The position numbers and the translations under genes are program-made. From assembly GCA_026874595.1 (NCBI GenBank), contig CM049309.1, positions 52,984,079 through 53,048,078 on the forward strand: a stretch of DNA of 64,000 nt, written 5' to 3'. The notes under the pieces are model-generated. The model did no database searches. It was not told the DNA's origin and saw nothing but the letters and a program-made list of their open reading frames with translations. This document shows, one piece after another, positions 39,219 through 49,467 of the stretch. Position 1 is the stretch's first letter. Each line of letters starts with the position of its first letter. This stretch comes from Sipunculus nudus. Taxonomy: Eukaryota; Annelida; Sipuncula; Golfingiida; Sipunculidae.

Positions 39219-41420
39219 ATGTTTGCAGTTTGCTGCTTAGCCAGTACATGTCCCCAGGTATGGAAAAGGTTAAACGGACCCGATCGTGGAAAATACCGTC
39301 TTTCAGACGCCATCTTACGTCACGTATCACTAGGGGTGGACGATAGTTCAGATGCACCGAAGGATGTGAACAGAAACGCGTCATGCACCAAACCCGTGTT
39401 CATCACACACGACCGGCTCTCCCCCCCTGTCGGGAGCTTGATACACATACGTCATCTCCCAGACGTCGGGCTGTTTGGGGTAATACAGTTGGACCCGAGG
39501 TTCGTGGGTGTGCTCACACGGGCGTGTCCCTACTTTGTGGACAGATCACCGGCAAACCGTGAAAACGCTTCTACGAAAGACCTTCTGCGGGCGCTGTTCC
39601 CCGCTGTGTCGTTGTCCTCACTGAAGTTGTCAGACACGTTTTCAGAACAGGGTTGTCCGACTAAGGAGGACCTGGAGATTGCTGCCGGACCGGACTTCCT
39701 GAACCACGTTTCGTTGACGATGAACAACGCCCGTGCAGGCTGCCTTGCCATGTACTGCACAAGTCTGCATTTGGACGAACCGGATTGTGAGCACACTGAA
39801 AACGAGAACCTGTTCAAACACCTCGGCCTGAGCCCGGAATTGTACAGGGATATCATTAAAGAGGCTGAAGGGCGTGTCCTCCCAGAGGAGACATTCAGCA
39901 CAGACGAGACCACAGTGCCCACCTGGCATAACCTGCTCTTGGGGGCAGCACTGAACCCTTTCACGGTCAAACAATGCAAGAAACAAGAACTCGAACAGCT
40001 GGGGTTGGCTTCGACATTTATTGACGCTGAAAACAAATCAGACGCTGGTGCGGACAGTCCACTCGCTGGGCACGCTGAAACCTCAACACCGCTGAAACCA
40101 GCTTCACCACAAACACCGCTGAAACCAGCTTCACCACAAACGTGTATTTGTGATGAACAGGAACATTCTGACGACACCGATCCGATCAATCTTTCAGACA
40201 GGGGCAAATCGACCTTGACCGTAGTGGAAGGCAGTTCCGGAAACCCCGAACGACTGGCCGCAGACATGTCATCATCAAACAGTAACGCGCCAGTAACCCC
40301 TAACGGTTCCGGGCAGTTAACAGCCGACATGAAGGAGTGGATAACGGGTCAAGAAGAACTACTGCAAAGGTTGAAATCTAAGTACGGCCGGGTCGATGCG
40401 GAAGCGCCTGTGCAGATTCAGGCTGCACCATGGCCGCACGGTTCTTTCGGTTACGCATCCCCGACGGTCGGAACACAAACGCAGCCGTCAGCTTATGCGC
40501 CAGGGTCCGGGGTCTGGTGGCCGGGTTCGCCGACGAACGCAGGGCCCGTCTTCCAACCAGGGCATTACGCATCAGCGCGCTTCTCGCCCTATCAGCCACC
40601 CGCGACACCGTTGTACCCGCAAGCACCTGTGGCGCCGCCCCCACCCTTTGCGAGTGACGGCAGCACGACCGGGTTCGACAGGCACACTGTACAAACGCCG
40701 CACACGCAGCAGCAACCCTCCACCGTGCATTATTATTTTTACGGTGATAACGGTAAACAGCATATCGCGGACAGAAGGACAGGGTCATCGTCAAGAGCTG
40801 ATGATAAAACGGAACAAGAAGCCGCGCATCACAACCACGCACGCACGTCGGACACTGGTGGCCACTCCGGGCTTGATATGTTGAAATCCCCAGAAACGCA
40901 AAGAGCGTCCGTTTTTTCCCCTGCCGGGCTCGAGTCCACCGTTAAAACACTGCAGGAGACGGTGGAAAAACTGACAACACACGTTCACACAAACGTTCAC
41001 CCTGCCCACCCACCTCACACGTTTCAAGCCAGTCAACCTTCCGTTCAGCCAGCCGCAGCACATGCTCCTGCCCATCCCCCATCTATTGAGACTACGGTGG
41101 GTGACCAAAAAGACGGCCGTGACAGTCGCGCGTTACTGCAAGAACTTGTTCGGGGTATCGCAGATGTCGTAGAGCAAAACAGACGTGACAGAGGTGACGT
41201 TGCGTCAGGTGAACCACAGGTCTCCTCCGCTGTCACATCTGACACCCCTACAGAGGGTGGCCAAACCGGCAGGGATAAACCACGCGGTAAACCAGCAGAC
41301 ACCGTAGAGGCCGAACGGGAACCGTCCGCTGAAAAAGAGCCAGCACTGTCAAAGGTTGTGACAGATAGGCTGAAGTTATTGGATAAGATGTTGAAGCCCC
41401 CAGCCGCATCCAGTTTTTGA
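39219..41420 (+). CDS. Capsid maturation protease/scaffold, 733 aa
   Basis: ATG 39219. The N-terminal ~250 residues match the herpesvirus assemblin protease: H64 in an ITHD context followed by a hydrophobic strand, and S165 in HVSL, the motif carrying the catalytic serine in this family. H184 (SLHLD) is a plausible third member of the Ser-His-His triad. The rest is a Pro/Gln/Thr-rich scaffold region that fills the procapsid interior and is cut off during maturation, ending in a conserved-looking short hydrophobic tail (LLDKML) that would bind the major capsid protein. A 27-bp repeat encodes PLKPASPQT twice near residue 295. In herpesviruses a shorter in-frame transcript often makes scaffold alone. 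Confidence 0.85.
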   Translation: MFAVCCLASTCPQVWKRLNGPDRGKYRLSDAILRHVSLGVDDSSDAPKDVNRNASCTKPVFITHDRLSPPVGSLIHIRHLPDVGLFGVIQLDPRFVGVLTRACPYFVDRSPANRENASTKDLLRALFPAVSLSSLKLSDTFSEQGCPTKEDLEIAAGPDFLNHVSLTMNNARAGCLAMYCTSLHLDEPDCEHTENENLFKHLGLSPELYRDIIKEAEGRVLPEETFSTDETTVPTWHNLLLGAALNPFTVKQCKKQELEQLGLASTFIDAENKSDAGADSPLAGHAETSTPLKPASPQTPLKPASPQTCICDEQEHSDDTDPINLSDRGKSTLTVVEGSSGNPERLAADMSSSNSNAPVTPNGSGQLTADMKEWITGQEELLQRLKSKYGRVDAEAPVQIQAAPWPHGSFGYASPTVGTQTQPSAYAPGSGVWWPGSPTNAGPVFQPGHYASARFSPYQPPATPLYPQAPVAPPPPFASDGSTTGFDRHTVQTPHTQQQPSTVHYYFYGDNGKQHIADRRTGSSSRADDKTEQEAAHHNHARTSDTGGHSGLDMLKSPETQRASVFSPAGLESTVKTLQETVEKLTTHVHTNVHPAHPPHTFQASQPSVQPAAAHAPAHPPSIETTVGDQKDGRDSRALLQELVRGIADVVEQNRRDRGDVASGEPQVSSAVTSDTPTEGGQTGRDKPRGKPADTVEAEREPSAEKEPALSKVVTDRLKLLDKMLKPPAASSF
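40086..40139 (+). repeat. 27-bp tandem repeat, two copies
   Basis: Exact copies at 40086-40112 and 40113-40139 within the scaffold region of the protease gene; encodes a 9-residue Pro-rich unit in frame. Confidence 0.9.
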
Positions 41421-41623
41421 ATGGCGCGCGCATATGTCACGTGACTGTATATAACATATATAACACAGGGGCGTCCGATTACCCTAATCAGTCATGCTCC
41501 CGGCTTGAGGTGAGTCAGTGCACCACTTTTAAGCAGTCTGACCTGACACAGGGCACGCCATCCTAACATTTTATTTTGAGCTCCCTCCTGCGCATATTGT
41601 ACACGAACAGACATCTTTGTCAG
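41421..41623 (+). promoter_or_regulatory. Promoter region of the helicase gene
   Basis: Contains two TATA-like elements (TATATAA near 41447 and again near 41457) about 165-175 bp before the ATG at 41624. No gene is seen in this 200-bp gap. Confidence 0.35.
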
Positions 41624-44600
41624 ATGGCTTTGACAGAAGATAAACGTGAAAGACTCATTCTGACAACAACAAGTATAGCGGACAACTTGGCCGAGTCGAT
41701 TCGCACCGAGCAACACCGCGTCCCCGTGCCAACGTGGATGCAGCGCCCGTCGCCGCCGTACGAGACAGAAAAATGGCTCCATCAACTGGAACATATGACA
41801 TGGCCGTTCCCCAGTTCTATATTCGACCCGAACCAGGCCTTGATACCCGACGAAGCAGAACGTTGCAAATGGGAGATCCTCCGCCGGGCGGCGGACCCTA
41901 CCGTTCCGGCGACGCCTGGTTCTTTCACTCCCGTACATTTCCGCTGTTACGTCGTGACGGGCCCGGCCGGCGCGGGTAAAAGCACGCTGGTGGACATCCT
42001 CACCGCCAACACACATATGGTGTGCACCGCCGCCGGAAACGCCTCCGTGACCAACCTCCACAACGCTCTGAAGTCACACCAAGTGGGGCGCGTCGGGACG
42101 TTAGCGAAACTGCAGTTGATGTACAACTGCCGTGAAGCAGAACCCCGCGAGCCGGCTTCGACACTGAACCCTACCTCCTTCGCAGAAGCCCAGCTGGACG
42201 GGATTCTTACAGACCACAGGAATTTCCGGTCTCAGTTCGACAACCTTAAAATGAAACTTAAAAGGATAGAAACGGCGCTGGGTACGGAATGGGCTCGCTA
42301 CGCCGAGGCATTTGAAAGGGAAGACGACACTGTGGCCCGGCACGGGAACAAGGTATCGTACGTCAAAGGCAGGAAAATAATACAGCCACGGTCCCGCATG
42401 CGTCCCGGCTTCGATCCCGCGGTAAAATTGGCCGGTCAGGTGTCGTCCAGTAAACCTCTTCGCAGTGGCGCTACGCAGGGGCGGTGTAACAAGAAGGATC
42501 AACAACACAGGGACTTCACATGCATGGCGAACATGGGGTTGAAACGGGTGGACATGCCATGGTTACAGTCTAGTTTCCGGTTTGATTTCCCTCAAATATG
42601 CAGCAGTAACGTCGTGCTAGTGGACGAGGCGGGGATGGCCAGCAGCTACAACTTATATACATACGCTTTCTTGTATCGGTACGCGGCGTGCCGTCTTGGG
42701 ATCTACCACGAGAAACCTCTGGTTTTCATTTTACTGGGTTCAGAAAGCCAGTCGACGGCTATACGGTCAGACGGTATGGGACCCGTGGCGAACCGAGTGC
42801 CGGCCGTCAGCATGCTGCAGCATGTTTGCAACGTCCCTATCATCGCCAAGGCCACCGGCGTGTACGAACCAAATCACACCGTCGTGATGCACGTCAACAA
42901 AAGGTGCCACTTGGAAATAAGCGAACTCCTTTACGACCTTCACTACGGCATAAGGGACCCCGACACCATCCGTCTGTTGGACAAACACGTGGTGCCGTCC
43001 CACGTGGTAGAGGAACCAATGAGCCTGGACACAACCGCGGACGGCACCGCGACAGACCTCACAGGCTGCATCAGAATATTCGCCAGTAACGACGAAGTCG
43101 CAGAGTATGACAAACGTTGCAAACAAACTATGGAATCCGCCGATTTGGGCATATGGGTTTTCCTGAACGTCCACGACGCGATCGCGTACCTGTCCGTTTT
43201 GCAGGCGCAGTTCAGAGAACAGCGGATGCCGGGCAGGAAACGTCGACGACCGTTACGTGAGAAGCAGGATAACCGGAGGGTGGACGACATGTTTCGTGAC
43301 GCGTGGGCAAAACGAGCCCTACCTAACTCGGGTGCACAGCCTCCGGGAGACAAGGAAAACAGCTCCGCGTCAGTCGGTCTGAACTGGGGGTCCGATCACC
43401 AAATGGCCCCGATGGTTACCGAAACGGGGCTGGTGTTAACCTCACTCGATTCGTTCATAGACTCACTATACACACACGCCCCGAACCTGTTTGGGTTCGA
43501 GTACACGAGTGAGTCTGTGCATTATTTCGCGGGTGGAAAAGTGTACGAGCCAGAAGGCGAATACTACCCTCCACCCGACAGGAAGAGAGAAGACAACCAC
43601 ATACTGCGGCCAAAGGCGACAAAGGACACTTGGGAAATCACGGACGACCCGGCACCAGAACATATCACGGACAGCCAAGGCCCGGTAAACGGCCACAAAG
43701 TACGGGAAAAAGAAACCCCCCGTCCGGACGCGAGACAGACAGACCCCTTGCTCCCTCAAAGATACAGAGTTCTCATGTGTAAGCACACCCTGCCGGTCGG
43801 CAAACCCGCTGTATGTCGGCGGGCATGTCAGTTCGTGCTGACAGGGTTCAAGGGACCTTTCCGCTTGCTGATGAGAACGGCGCTACCCAGGATGTGCCTG
43901 TCCTTCCTCCCTGCCCACACACCGTTCGTTTGTGCCATCTTGCAAGGAGCGTACGAGGCCCTGTACAGCCTGCTGTCCGACAAGGGGGTGGCTGACCGAT
44001 TCATGGCCAAACACTCACTCGGGCAAGAAGGTGAATGTGTTGACGAAACCATTAGTCGTTTCGACGTAGATGCTTCTGCAGATGCTCCCGACCCTGCCAC
44101 GGATTTTGACTACCTGAACACGCTGGTGTCCGATCTCAGCACAACATACATGCGTGCCGCTGACGAATACCCGGACATCTCCGAATGTGAGGTGCACCTG
44201 GGTCTAACGTGCCTCACAGAACCGGAAGGCTCGGCGGACAAAGGCCTGGGAGCTGTCGACCAGCGGTACGTGATACCGAACCAGGTATTAGATACAGCCG
44301 AAGTAGTCACCGTGCTCGGGAGCAGGACCATACCCGCCGATTCTCCGTTCGACGCCCTTAATTACCAGCCTTACGAAAAGTCGACCCTGCCCCGTTTCGT
44401 AAAAGCCGTGCGTTCCTCAGGCGACAAGTTCGAGCTGCGGTGCGCGGTGGTGTGTTCCGAAGAGACGGGTTGGGTCGGCCTCGCATTACCGTCATCTGAA
44501 GAGTACATCACAGAACCAGAAATCGACGTGCCCCGTTTCGCATTGCACTCGTCATTCCGCGTCCCCATGGTTTCGCAGACGGCCGTGACTGTAACCAAAT

Positions 44601-44803
44601 CTCAAGGTCACACATACCAGCGGGTGGCCGTCTCTGTAAGTGACGGCATGTGCGGAGACCTCAGGACACCTTACGTCGCTATCTCCCGTGCCAGCCGTGA
44701 ACTTTATGTGTCGTGTAACATGTTCCGCCGTCGTTGCGCTTTTTTCCCTCATCTGGGATTGCTGTATATACTTTTACACCCCAACACAACTCATGCAGTT
44801 TAG
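41624..44803 (+). CDS. Helicase (helicase-primase UL5-like subunit), 1059 aa
   Basis: ATG 41624; the frame continues upstream only to a TTG at 41576. A superfamily 1 helicase. Walker A GPAGAGKST is at residues ~113-121, Walker B VDEAGM at ~333-338, and a C-terminal block with TVTKSQGHTYQ followed by YVAISRASREL gives motifs V-VI. This set, with PIF1-like spacing and about 1,000 residues, is that of the herpesvirus helicase-primase helicase that unwinds DNA at the fork. The middle (residues ~540-700) is polar and probably an insert. The primase and accessory partners were not identified with confidence in this window. AATAAA follows at 44831. Confidence 0.87.
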   Translation: MALTEDKRERLILTTTSIADNLAESIRTEQHRVPVPTWMQRPSPPYETEKWLHQLEHMTWPFPSSIFDPNQALIPDEAERCKWEILRRAADPTVPATPGSFTPVHFRCYVVTGPAGAGKSTLVDILTANTHMVCTAAGNASVTNLHNALKSHQVGRVGTLAKLQLMYNCREAEPREPASTLNPTSFAEAQLDGILTDHRNFRSQFDNLKMKLKRIETALGTEWARYAEAFEREDDTVARHGNKVSYVKGRKIIQPRSRMRPGFDPAVKLAGQVSSSKPLRSGATQGRCNKKDQQHRDFTCMANMGLKRVDMPWLQSSFRFDFPQICSSNVVLVDEAGMASSYNLYTYAFLYRYAACRLGIYHEKPLVFILLGSESQSTAIRSDGMGPVANRVPAVSMLQHVCNVPIIAKATGVYEPNHTVVMHVNKRCHLEISELLYDLHYGIRDPDTIRLLDKHVVPSHVVEEPMSLDTTADGTATDLTGCIRIFASNDEVAEYDKRCKQTMESADLGIWVFLNVHDAIAYLSVLQAQFREQRMPGRKRRRPLREKQDNRRVDDMFRDAWAKRALPNSGAQPPGDKENSSASVGLNWGSDHQMAPMVTETGLVLTSLDSFIDSLYTHAPNLFGFEYTSESVHYFAGGKVYEPEGEYYPPPDRKREDNHILRPKATKDTWEITDDPAPEHITDSQGPVNGHKVREKETPRPDARQTDPLLPQRYRVLMCKHTLPVGKPAVCRRACQFVLTGFKGPFRLLMRTALPRMCLSFLPAHTPFVCAILQGAYEALYSLLSDKGVADRFMAKHSLGQEGECVDETISRFDVDASADAPDPATDFDYLNTLVSDLSTTYMRAADEYPDISECEVHLGLTCLTEPEGSADKGLGAVDQRYVIPNQVLDTAEVVTVLGSRTIPADSPFDALNYQPYEKSTLPRFVKAVRSSGDKFELRCAVVCSEETGWVGLALPSSEEYITEPEIDVPRFALHSSFRVPMVSQTAVTVTKSQGHTYQRVAVSVSDGMCGDLRTPYVAISRASRELYVSCNMFRRRCAFFPHLGLLYILLHPNTTHAV

Positions 44804-44830
44804 CAATTATGTATGATGTGTTTATTGTCG

Positions 44831-44836
44831 AATAAA
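44831..44836 (+). terminator. AATAAA poly(A) signal
   Basis: AATAAA 28 bp after the helicase stop codon, a typical compact viral 3' end. Confidence 0.6.
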
Positions 44837-45294
44837 ATGTAAGTTTCATCTCCGTCTTGTTTATTGTGATGTCACTGATTGATTCACCGATTCACTATAA
44901 CATGCCTACATGAATGTGTTTGTGTGTGTGTGGGGAAGGGTGTGAGGGTGCGTTCAATAGCTTGCGCTGTTTAAATGACATTACACGCCAATGAACATAA
45001 TATGTGTCCGATCTGATCCCATTCCCGTTCCATTTGTCGTACATGATACAATGAACATTATCCTGATCAACATCATATTGTGGAGCCGGACACGGCGAAC
45101 AATAACCGATATATAAACATGCACTTTGTAATTATCCTTCTGCGCACTGGAAGGGCTGATTGTTGTAGCGGAAAAAGCACAAAACAAGTGGTGATGAATG
45201 AATAGAACCGTATTGGTCTAATTCGTACAAAATATGTTGTACAAGATGACCAACAGGGGCCGCTGTATGGATGGTATAGGGGATATAAAAACAT

Positions 45295-45465
45295 GTATAA
45301 CGTCCCTGGGTGGGCTCGAACCACCAACCTCCCGATTAAAAGCCGGAAGCGCTACCGATTGCGCCACAGGGACTACATGCTTTGTGTACGTGAGTTTCTC
45401 ATTTTATCATGAGCAGGTACTGTTCCTTGATTTGATTGGCTGATGGAAAGTATGACGTCACAGAC
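45295..45465 (-). repeat. 171-bp tRNA cassette, copy 1
   Basis: Contains a tRNA-Asn-like gene plus ~92 bp of its 5' flank. A second copy in the same orientation lies at 49506-49676. The two differ at a handful of bases in the flank and several in the tRNA. The shared flank includes TGACGTCA and an ATTGG (CCAAT on the tRNA strand) element. Unlike copy 2 it is not flanked by direct repeats. Confidence 0.85.
45301..45373 (-). tRNA. tRNA with Asn-like body and UUU (Lys) anticodon
   Basis: A full cloverleaf can be drawn: 7-bp acceptor stem (GTCCCTG with CAGGGAC), GCGC D stem, 5-bp anticodon stem with two G-U pairs, loop CTTTTAA giving anticodon UUU, T arm GGTGG/CCACC with TTCGAGC, and discriminator G. 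The body is nearly the same as the tRNA-Asn at 49512, so the anticodon appears to have changed from GUU to UUU. It could be a tRNA-Lys by anticodon, a misreading tRNA or a pseudogene. No CCA is encoded, as usual in eukaryotes. Confidence 0.8.
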
Positions 45466-46020
45466 GACCTATATAAATGCCTTTAATCCCAGTAATACAT
45501 ATTGTTTACTTCAATTGTTTACTTGGGGTCTAGACAGTTGGCAGCGTGATGACAATCGATACCTGTACGGAGCAGTGATTTATCATTAATCTCTATTAAT
45601 CTAATTATTAATGTCACATTTAATATACGGCCAACTTTTGGTAACATATTTGAGCAAACGAAAATGCTTATTTTTTTAATCATATATAATATATACTTGG
45701 GTTGGTACCAGTCTGCCAAGGGTACAAAAGATGGCGTTGTACGCCCGTCTCTATGATTGGCCTAGAGCAGCGGTGCCATAATAGAGCGGGGTACCAGTCT
45801 ATATCTTAATCAATATTGTTGGGTGAGGGAGCGCCATCATATGCCCGTGTAAGAGACTAAAGTATATGTGTCCCTGCAGTTTGCTAAGGCCATTTCAATT
45901 TTGTTCGATATGTATAAACAACAGAAAATAGTTTACTTTCTTTGATAAACTGCTGTGTACCTGGGTAGGAAATGAAAGAATAAAAATGGATGAATGTGGC
46001 TTAAAACCAAAAAGAATACG

Positions 46021-46094
46021 TGGCCAGTACGGGGGTCGAACCCGCGACCTTTGCGTTATCAGCACAACACTCTAACCAACTGAGCTAACCGGCC
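46021..46094 (-). tRNA. tRNA-Ile (GAU anticodon)
   Basis: A 74-nt cloverleaf: acceptor GGCCGGT with ACTGGCC (one G-U pair), D arm TAGCTCAGTTGGTTAGA, anticodon stem TTGTG/CGCAA with loop CTGATAA giving GAU, T arm with TTCGACC, and discriminator A. The body is that of eukaryotic nuclear tRNA-Ile. Nuclear tRNA-Ile genes normally carry AAU, so GAU is unusual. Promoter boxes A and B are intact by eye. Confidence 0.85.
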
Positions 46095-46657
46095 CCACAG
46101 TTGGCATTGACTTCAAATGTATTAAAATATACACCACCGTGCTGGACTACGGAATCCATGAACACTTATGAATATATATTTGCTATAATTTGGAAGATAT
46201 TAAGTTACAGGGCTAATCATATGTACTCTTTAGAATTAACTAGAGTATACCCATATCTGTACCTGCACGCACACATTTCTTAAATTATGAGGAAGCACTA
46301 TGTGAGAATGGCCATGGCACACCGCAGGTATTAAACCCAGAATAATTTTATCGATTTTGAGGCCATTTCTTTACCAAACGCCTAAAAAATATAAACTCGT
46401 TCTTCCCCGGACCAAGATGCACCCTCCCACGAAGTTTGACGACCGTGCAATCCCTAGCGTGCGAAAGAATCCGGACAGACAGACAGACAAACAGATTCCC
46501 GTGAATTATAGTATGATACACAAGAGATTTATACATGAACGTTAGTAGCTTGGGAACATGTTTGTTAGGTTTGTGTTCCTTCAACTTGATAAATCTGTTG
46601 TCTATCTGATATAGTTCCACTGGTCGTCGGCAGGTGGCGATACTAACGCCAACATAT

Positions 46658-48062
46658 TGGTCAGCAACACAAAATGGCCACTTGCCGGACAACGGTCTAC
46701 ACAACATTTACGAAATATGTGCTAAAATCTTCGTAAAAATATGCTTAAAGCGTTCAACAAGTGACATTTGCGATATCTTTTCCAGTTTGCGCGTACATCT
46801 TGCACAAACGTAAAATCTGCCGTACACCAAAGTTTTCAATGTGTCCACAACCCTACTATATAAGCAGGCCGAGTCTATTATACTATCAGTTGAGAGCGCT
46901 CTATGGGCGCTTTTGGGTCCCAGACGGCTCCCCTGTGGGGGAGGGGGGGGGAGGGGGCGGCCCCTCCCTCTGCCTTATGCCAAGAAGTAATAGAGTTGTG
47001 GGCCTGGGGTCGGTTGTGTGGTTCAAGTCAGAAGTGGACCGGTTGTAGGTCGGTTGGATGTGAAAGGTCGGTTGGGGTCGACGAGGTCGGGATGTGAAAG
47101 GTCAACAGGGGTCGCCGGGGAGGAACAGGGGAGTTGTGAGTGGGATCGGGTCGGAGGTGAAAGGTCAGCAGGGGTCGCCGGGGAGGAACAGGGGAGTCCT
47201 AGGTGGGTTCGTATACGGATGTGAATGGTTAAAGAGTGATCGTCGGGTATCATCGGTACTGGGAAGGCCAACGGTGTGCAACGCATGTCAAAGCACAATG
47301 GGATCGTTCCGATCACCACAGAGTCTCCCCTGGGGCCGAGGCCCCTATAGAGGCTTCTCCACAGGGGTCGTGGTGGGGGCCTCGCCCCCGGGAATAATAT
47401 TTTATGTGGGATCGATCCCTACAAAGAATATACACTGGGGGCGAGGCCCCCATAAGGAATTACATGGAAGGCCCGTGGTGGGGGCCTCGCCCCCAGGGGA
47501 TAATACTTTATGTGGGATCGATCCCTACAAAGAATATACACTGGGGGCGAGGCCCCCATAAGGAATTACATGGAAGGCCCGTGGTGGGGGCCTCGCCCCC
47601 AGGGGATAATACTTTATGTGGGATCGATCCCTACAAAGAATATACACAGGGGGCGAGGCCCCCATAAGGAATTACATGGAAGGCCCGTGGTGGGGGCCTC
47701 GCCCCCGGGAATAATATTTTATGGGGGATCGATCCCTAAAAAGAATATACACTGGGGGCGAGGCCCCCATAAGGAACTATATGGAAGACCCGTGGTGGGG
47801 GCCTCGCCCCCAGGGGATAATACTTTATGTGGGATCGATCCCTACAAAGAATATACACAGGGGGCGAGGCCCCCATAAGGAATTACATGGAAGGCCCGTT
47901 GTGGGGGCCTCGCCCCCAGGGGATAATACTTTATGGGGGATCGATCTCTAAAAAGAATACACACAGGGGGCGAGGCCCCCATAAGGAAATATATGGAAGG
48001 ATCGTGGTGGGGGCCTCCCCCCCGGGAGAATACAGTATGGGGATCGGGACGCCGAAGGCGCC
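46658..48062 (+). repeat. Large inverted repeat, left arm
   Basis: This stretch recurs, inverted, at about 48,086-49,911. Landmarks in order: a diverged outer block (46,658-46,745), a block containing 'tatatcagttgagagcgctc'-like sequence and a GC-rich stretch (46,844-47,040), a region of short G/A-rich tandem units (about 47,050-47,200), a unique block (47,222-47,370) and the 106-bp array to the centre. Similarity is highest in the array and in 46,880-47,040 and lower elsewhere. Boundaries are approximate. Confidence 0.8.
47370..48030 (+). repeat. 105-106 bp tandem array, left (about six units)
   Basis: The core GGGATCGATCCC recurs with its 'atcg' at 47411, 47517, 47623, 47728, 47834 and 47940, spacing 105-106 bp; a degenerate core follows near 48043. 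Each unit also contains GGGGGCCTCGCCCCC and its reverse complement about 45 bp apart, so each unit can fold into a hairpin. The array carries open frames in more than one phase, but these come from the sequence composition and end within two or three units. Confidence 0.9.
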
Positions 48063-48097
48063 AATACACAGATGTATGTATGGGGGGCGCCTTCGGC
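48051..48097. repeat. Central hairpin of the inverted repeat
   Basis: GCCGAAGGCGCC at 48051-48062 and its exact reverse complement at 48086-48097 enclose a 23-nt spacer containing 'gatgtatgta'. This 12-bp stem is the axis about which the two arrays face each other. Confidence 0.8.
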
Positions 48098-48117
48098 GCC
48101 TCGATCCGTAAAATGAA

Positions 48118-48882
48118 TATTCCCGGGGGCGAGGCCCCAACCACGGGCCCTCCATGTAAATCCTTATGGGGGCCTCGCCCCCGGGGTATATTCTTTGTAG
48201 GGATCGATCCCACATAAAGTATTATCCCCTGGGGGCGAGGCCCCCACCACGGGTCTTCCATATAGTTCCTTATGGGGGCCTCGCCCCCAGTGTATATTCT
48301 TTTTAGGGATCGATCCCCCATAAAATATTATTCCCGGGGGCGAGGCCCCCACCACGGGCCTTCCATGTAATTCCTTATGGGGGCCTCGCCCCCTGTGTAT
48401 ATTCTTTGTAGGGATCGATCCCACATAAAGTATTATCCCCTGGGGGCGAGGCCCCCACCACGGGCCTTCCATGTAATTCCTTATGGGGGCCTCGCCCCCA
48501 GTGTATATTCTTTGTAGGGATCGATCCCACATAAAATATTATTCCCGGGGGCGAGGCCCCCACCACGGGCCTTCCATGTAATTCCTTATGGGGGCCTCGC
48601 CCCCTGTGTATATTCTTTGTAGGGATCGATCCCACATAAAGTATTATCCCCTGGGGGCGAGGCCCCCACCACGGGTCTTCCATGTAGTTCCTTATGGGGG
48701 CCTCGCCCCCAGTGTATATTCTTTTTAGGGATCGATCCCCCATAAAATATTTTTCCCGGGGGCGAGGCCCCCACCACGGGCCTTCCATGTAATTCCTTAT
48801 GGGGGCTTCGCCCCCGGGGTATATTCTTTGTAGGGATCGATCCCCCATAAAGTATTATCCCCGGGGGCGAAGCCCCCACCAC
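48118..48882 (-). repeat. 105-106 bp tandem array, right (about seven units)
   Basis: Cores at 48203, 48309, 48414, 48520, 48625, 48731 and 48836, alternating 105 and 106 bp. Same unit as the left array in opposite orientation; a degenerate core lies near 48101 next to the central hairpin. Confidence 0.9.
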
Positions 48883-49035
48883 GACCCTTGTGGAGAAATT
48901 TCTATAGGGGCCTCGGTCCAAGCAGAGACCCTCTGTGGGGATCTGAACGATCCCATAGTGCTTTGACATGCGTTTCACACCTGTGGCTTTTCCAGTACCG
49001 ATGATATCCGATGAACACTCTTTAACCATTCACAT

Positions 49036-49330
49036 GCATCTCCGATCCCAACCAGGACTCCCCTGTCCCCCCCCCCCTGGGCGATCCCACCCACGACTCC
49101 CCTGTACCCCCCCTGAGCGATCCCACCCAGGACTACCCTGTACCACCCCCCCCCCCGGGCGATCCCACCCATGACTACCCTGTACCCCCCCCCGGCCGAT
49201 CCCACACAGAACTCCCCTGTTCCCCCCATGGTTAAGCATACTGACCTTTCACATCCGACCTCGGCGACCCCAATCGACCTTTCACATCCTACCGACTCTT
49301 CTTCCCCCCCCCCTCCCCGCCGGCGATCCC
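49036..49330. repeat. Degenerate C-rich tandem repeats
   Basis: Short units built on 'cgatcccacccaggactcccctgtacc' with variable poly-C runs, about 34-36 bp apart. The mirror region on the left arm is G-rich (about 47,050-47,210). Confidence 0.7.
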
Positions 49331-49467
49331 CAAACCTACAACTGGTCTACTTCTGACTTGAACCACACAACCGACCCCTGGTGGCCACAGGCCACAACTC
49401 TACTACTTCTTGACATAAGGCAGAGGGAGGGGCCGCCCCCTCCCCCCCTCAAGTCCCCCCCTCCCCC

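Noticed and set aside
45301..45465. tRNA-derived SINE
   Set aside because: The conserved sequence lies on the 5' side of the tRNA, not downstream, and there is no poly(A) or simple-repeat tail.
47094..48848. Several overlapping frames of 76-157 codons on both strands across the repeat arrays
   Set aside because: They are the same 105-106 bp unit read in rotating phases; each ends at a recurrent stop within two or three units, and the mirrored arms give the same peptides on the other strand. No sign of real coding.
47370..48882. CRISPR array
   Set aside because: Units are fully repeated without unique spacers, and the genes around are eukaryotic-virus type.
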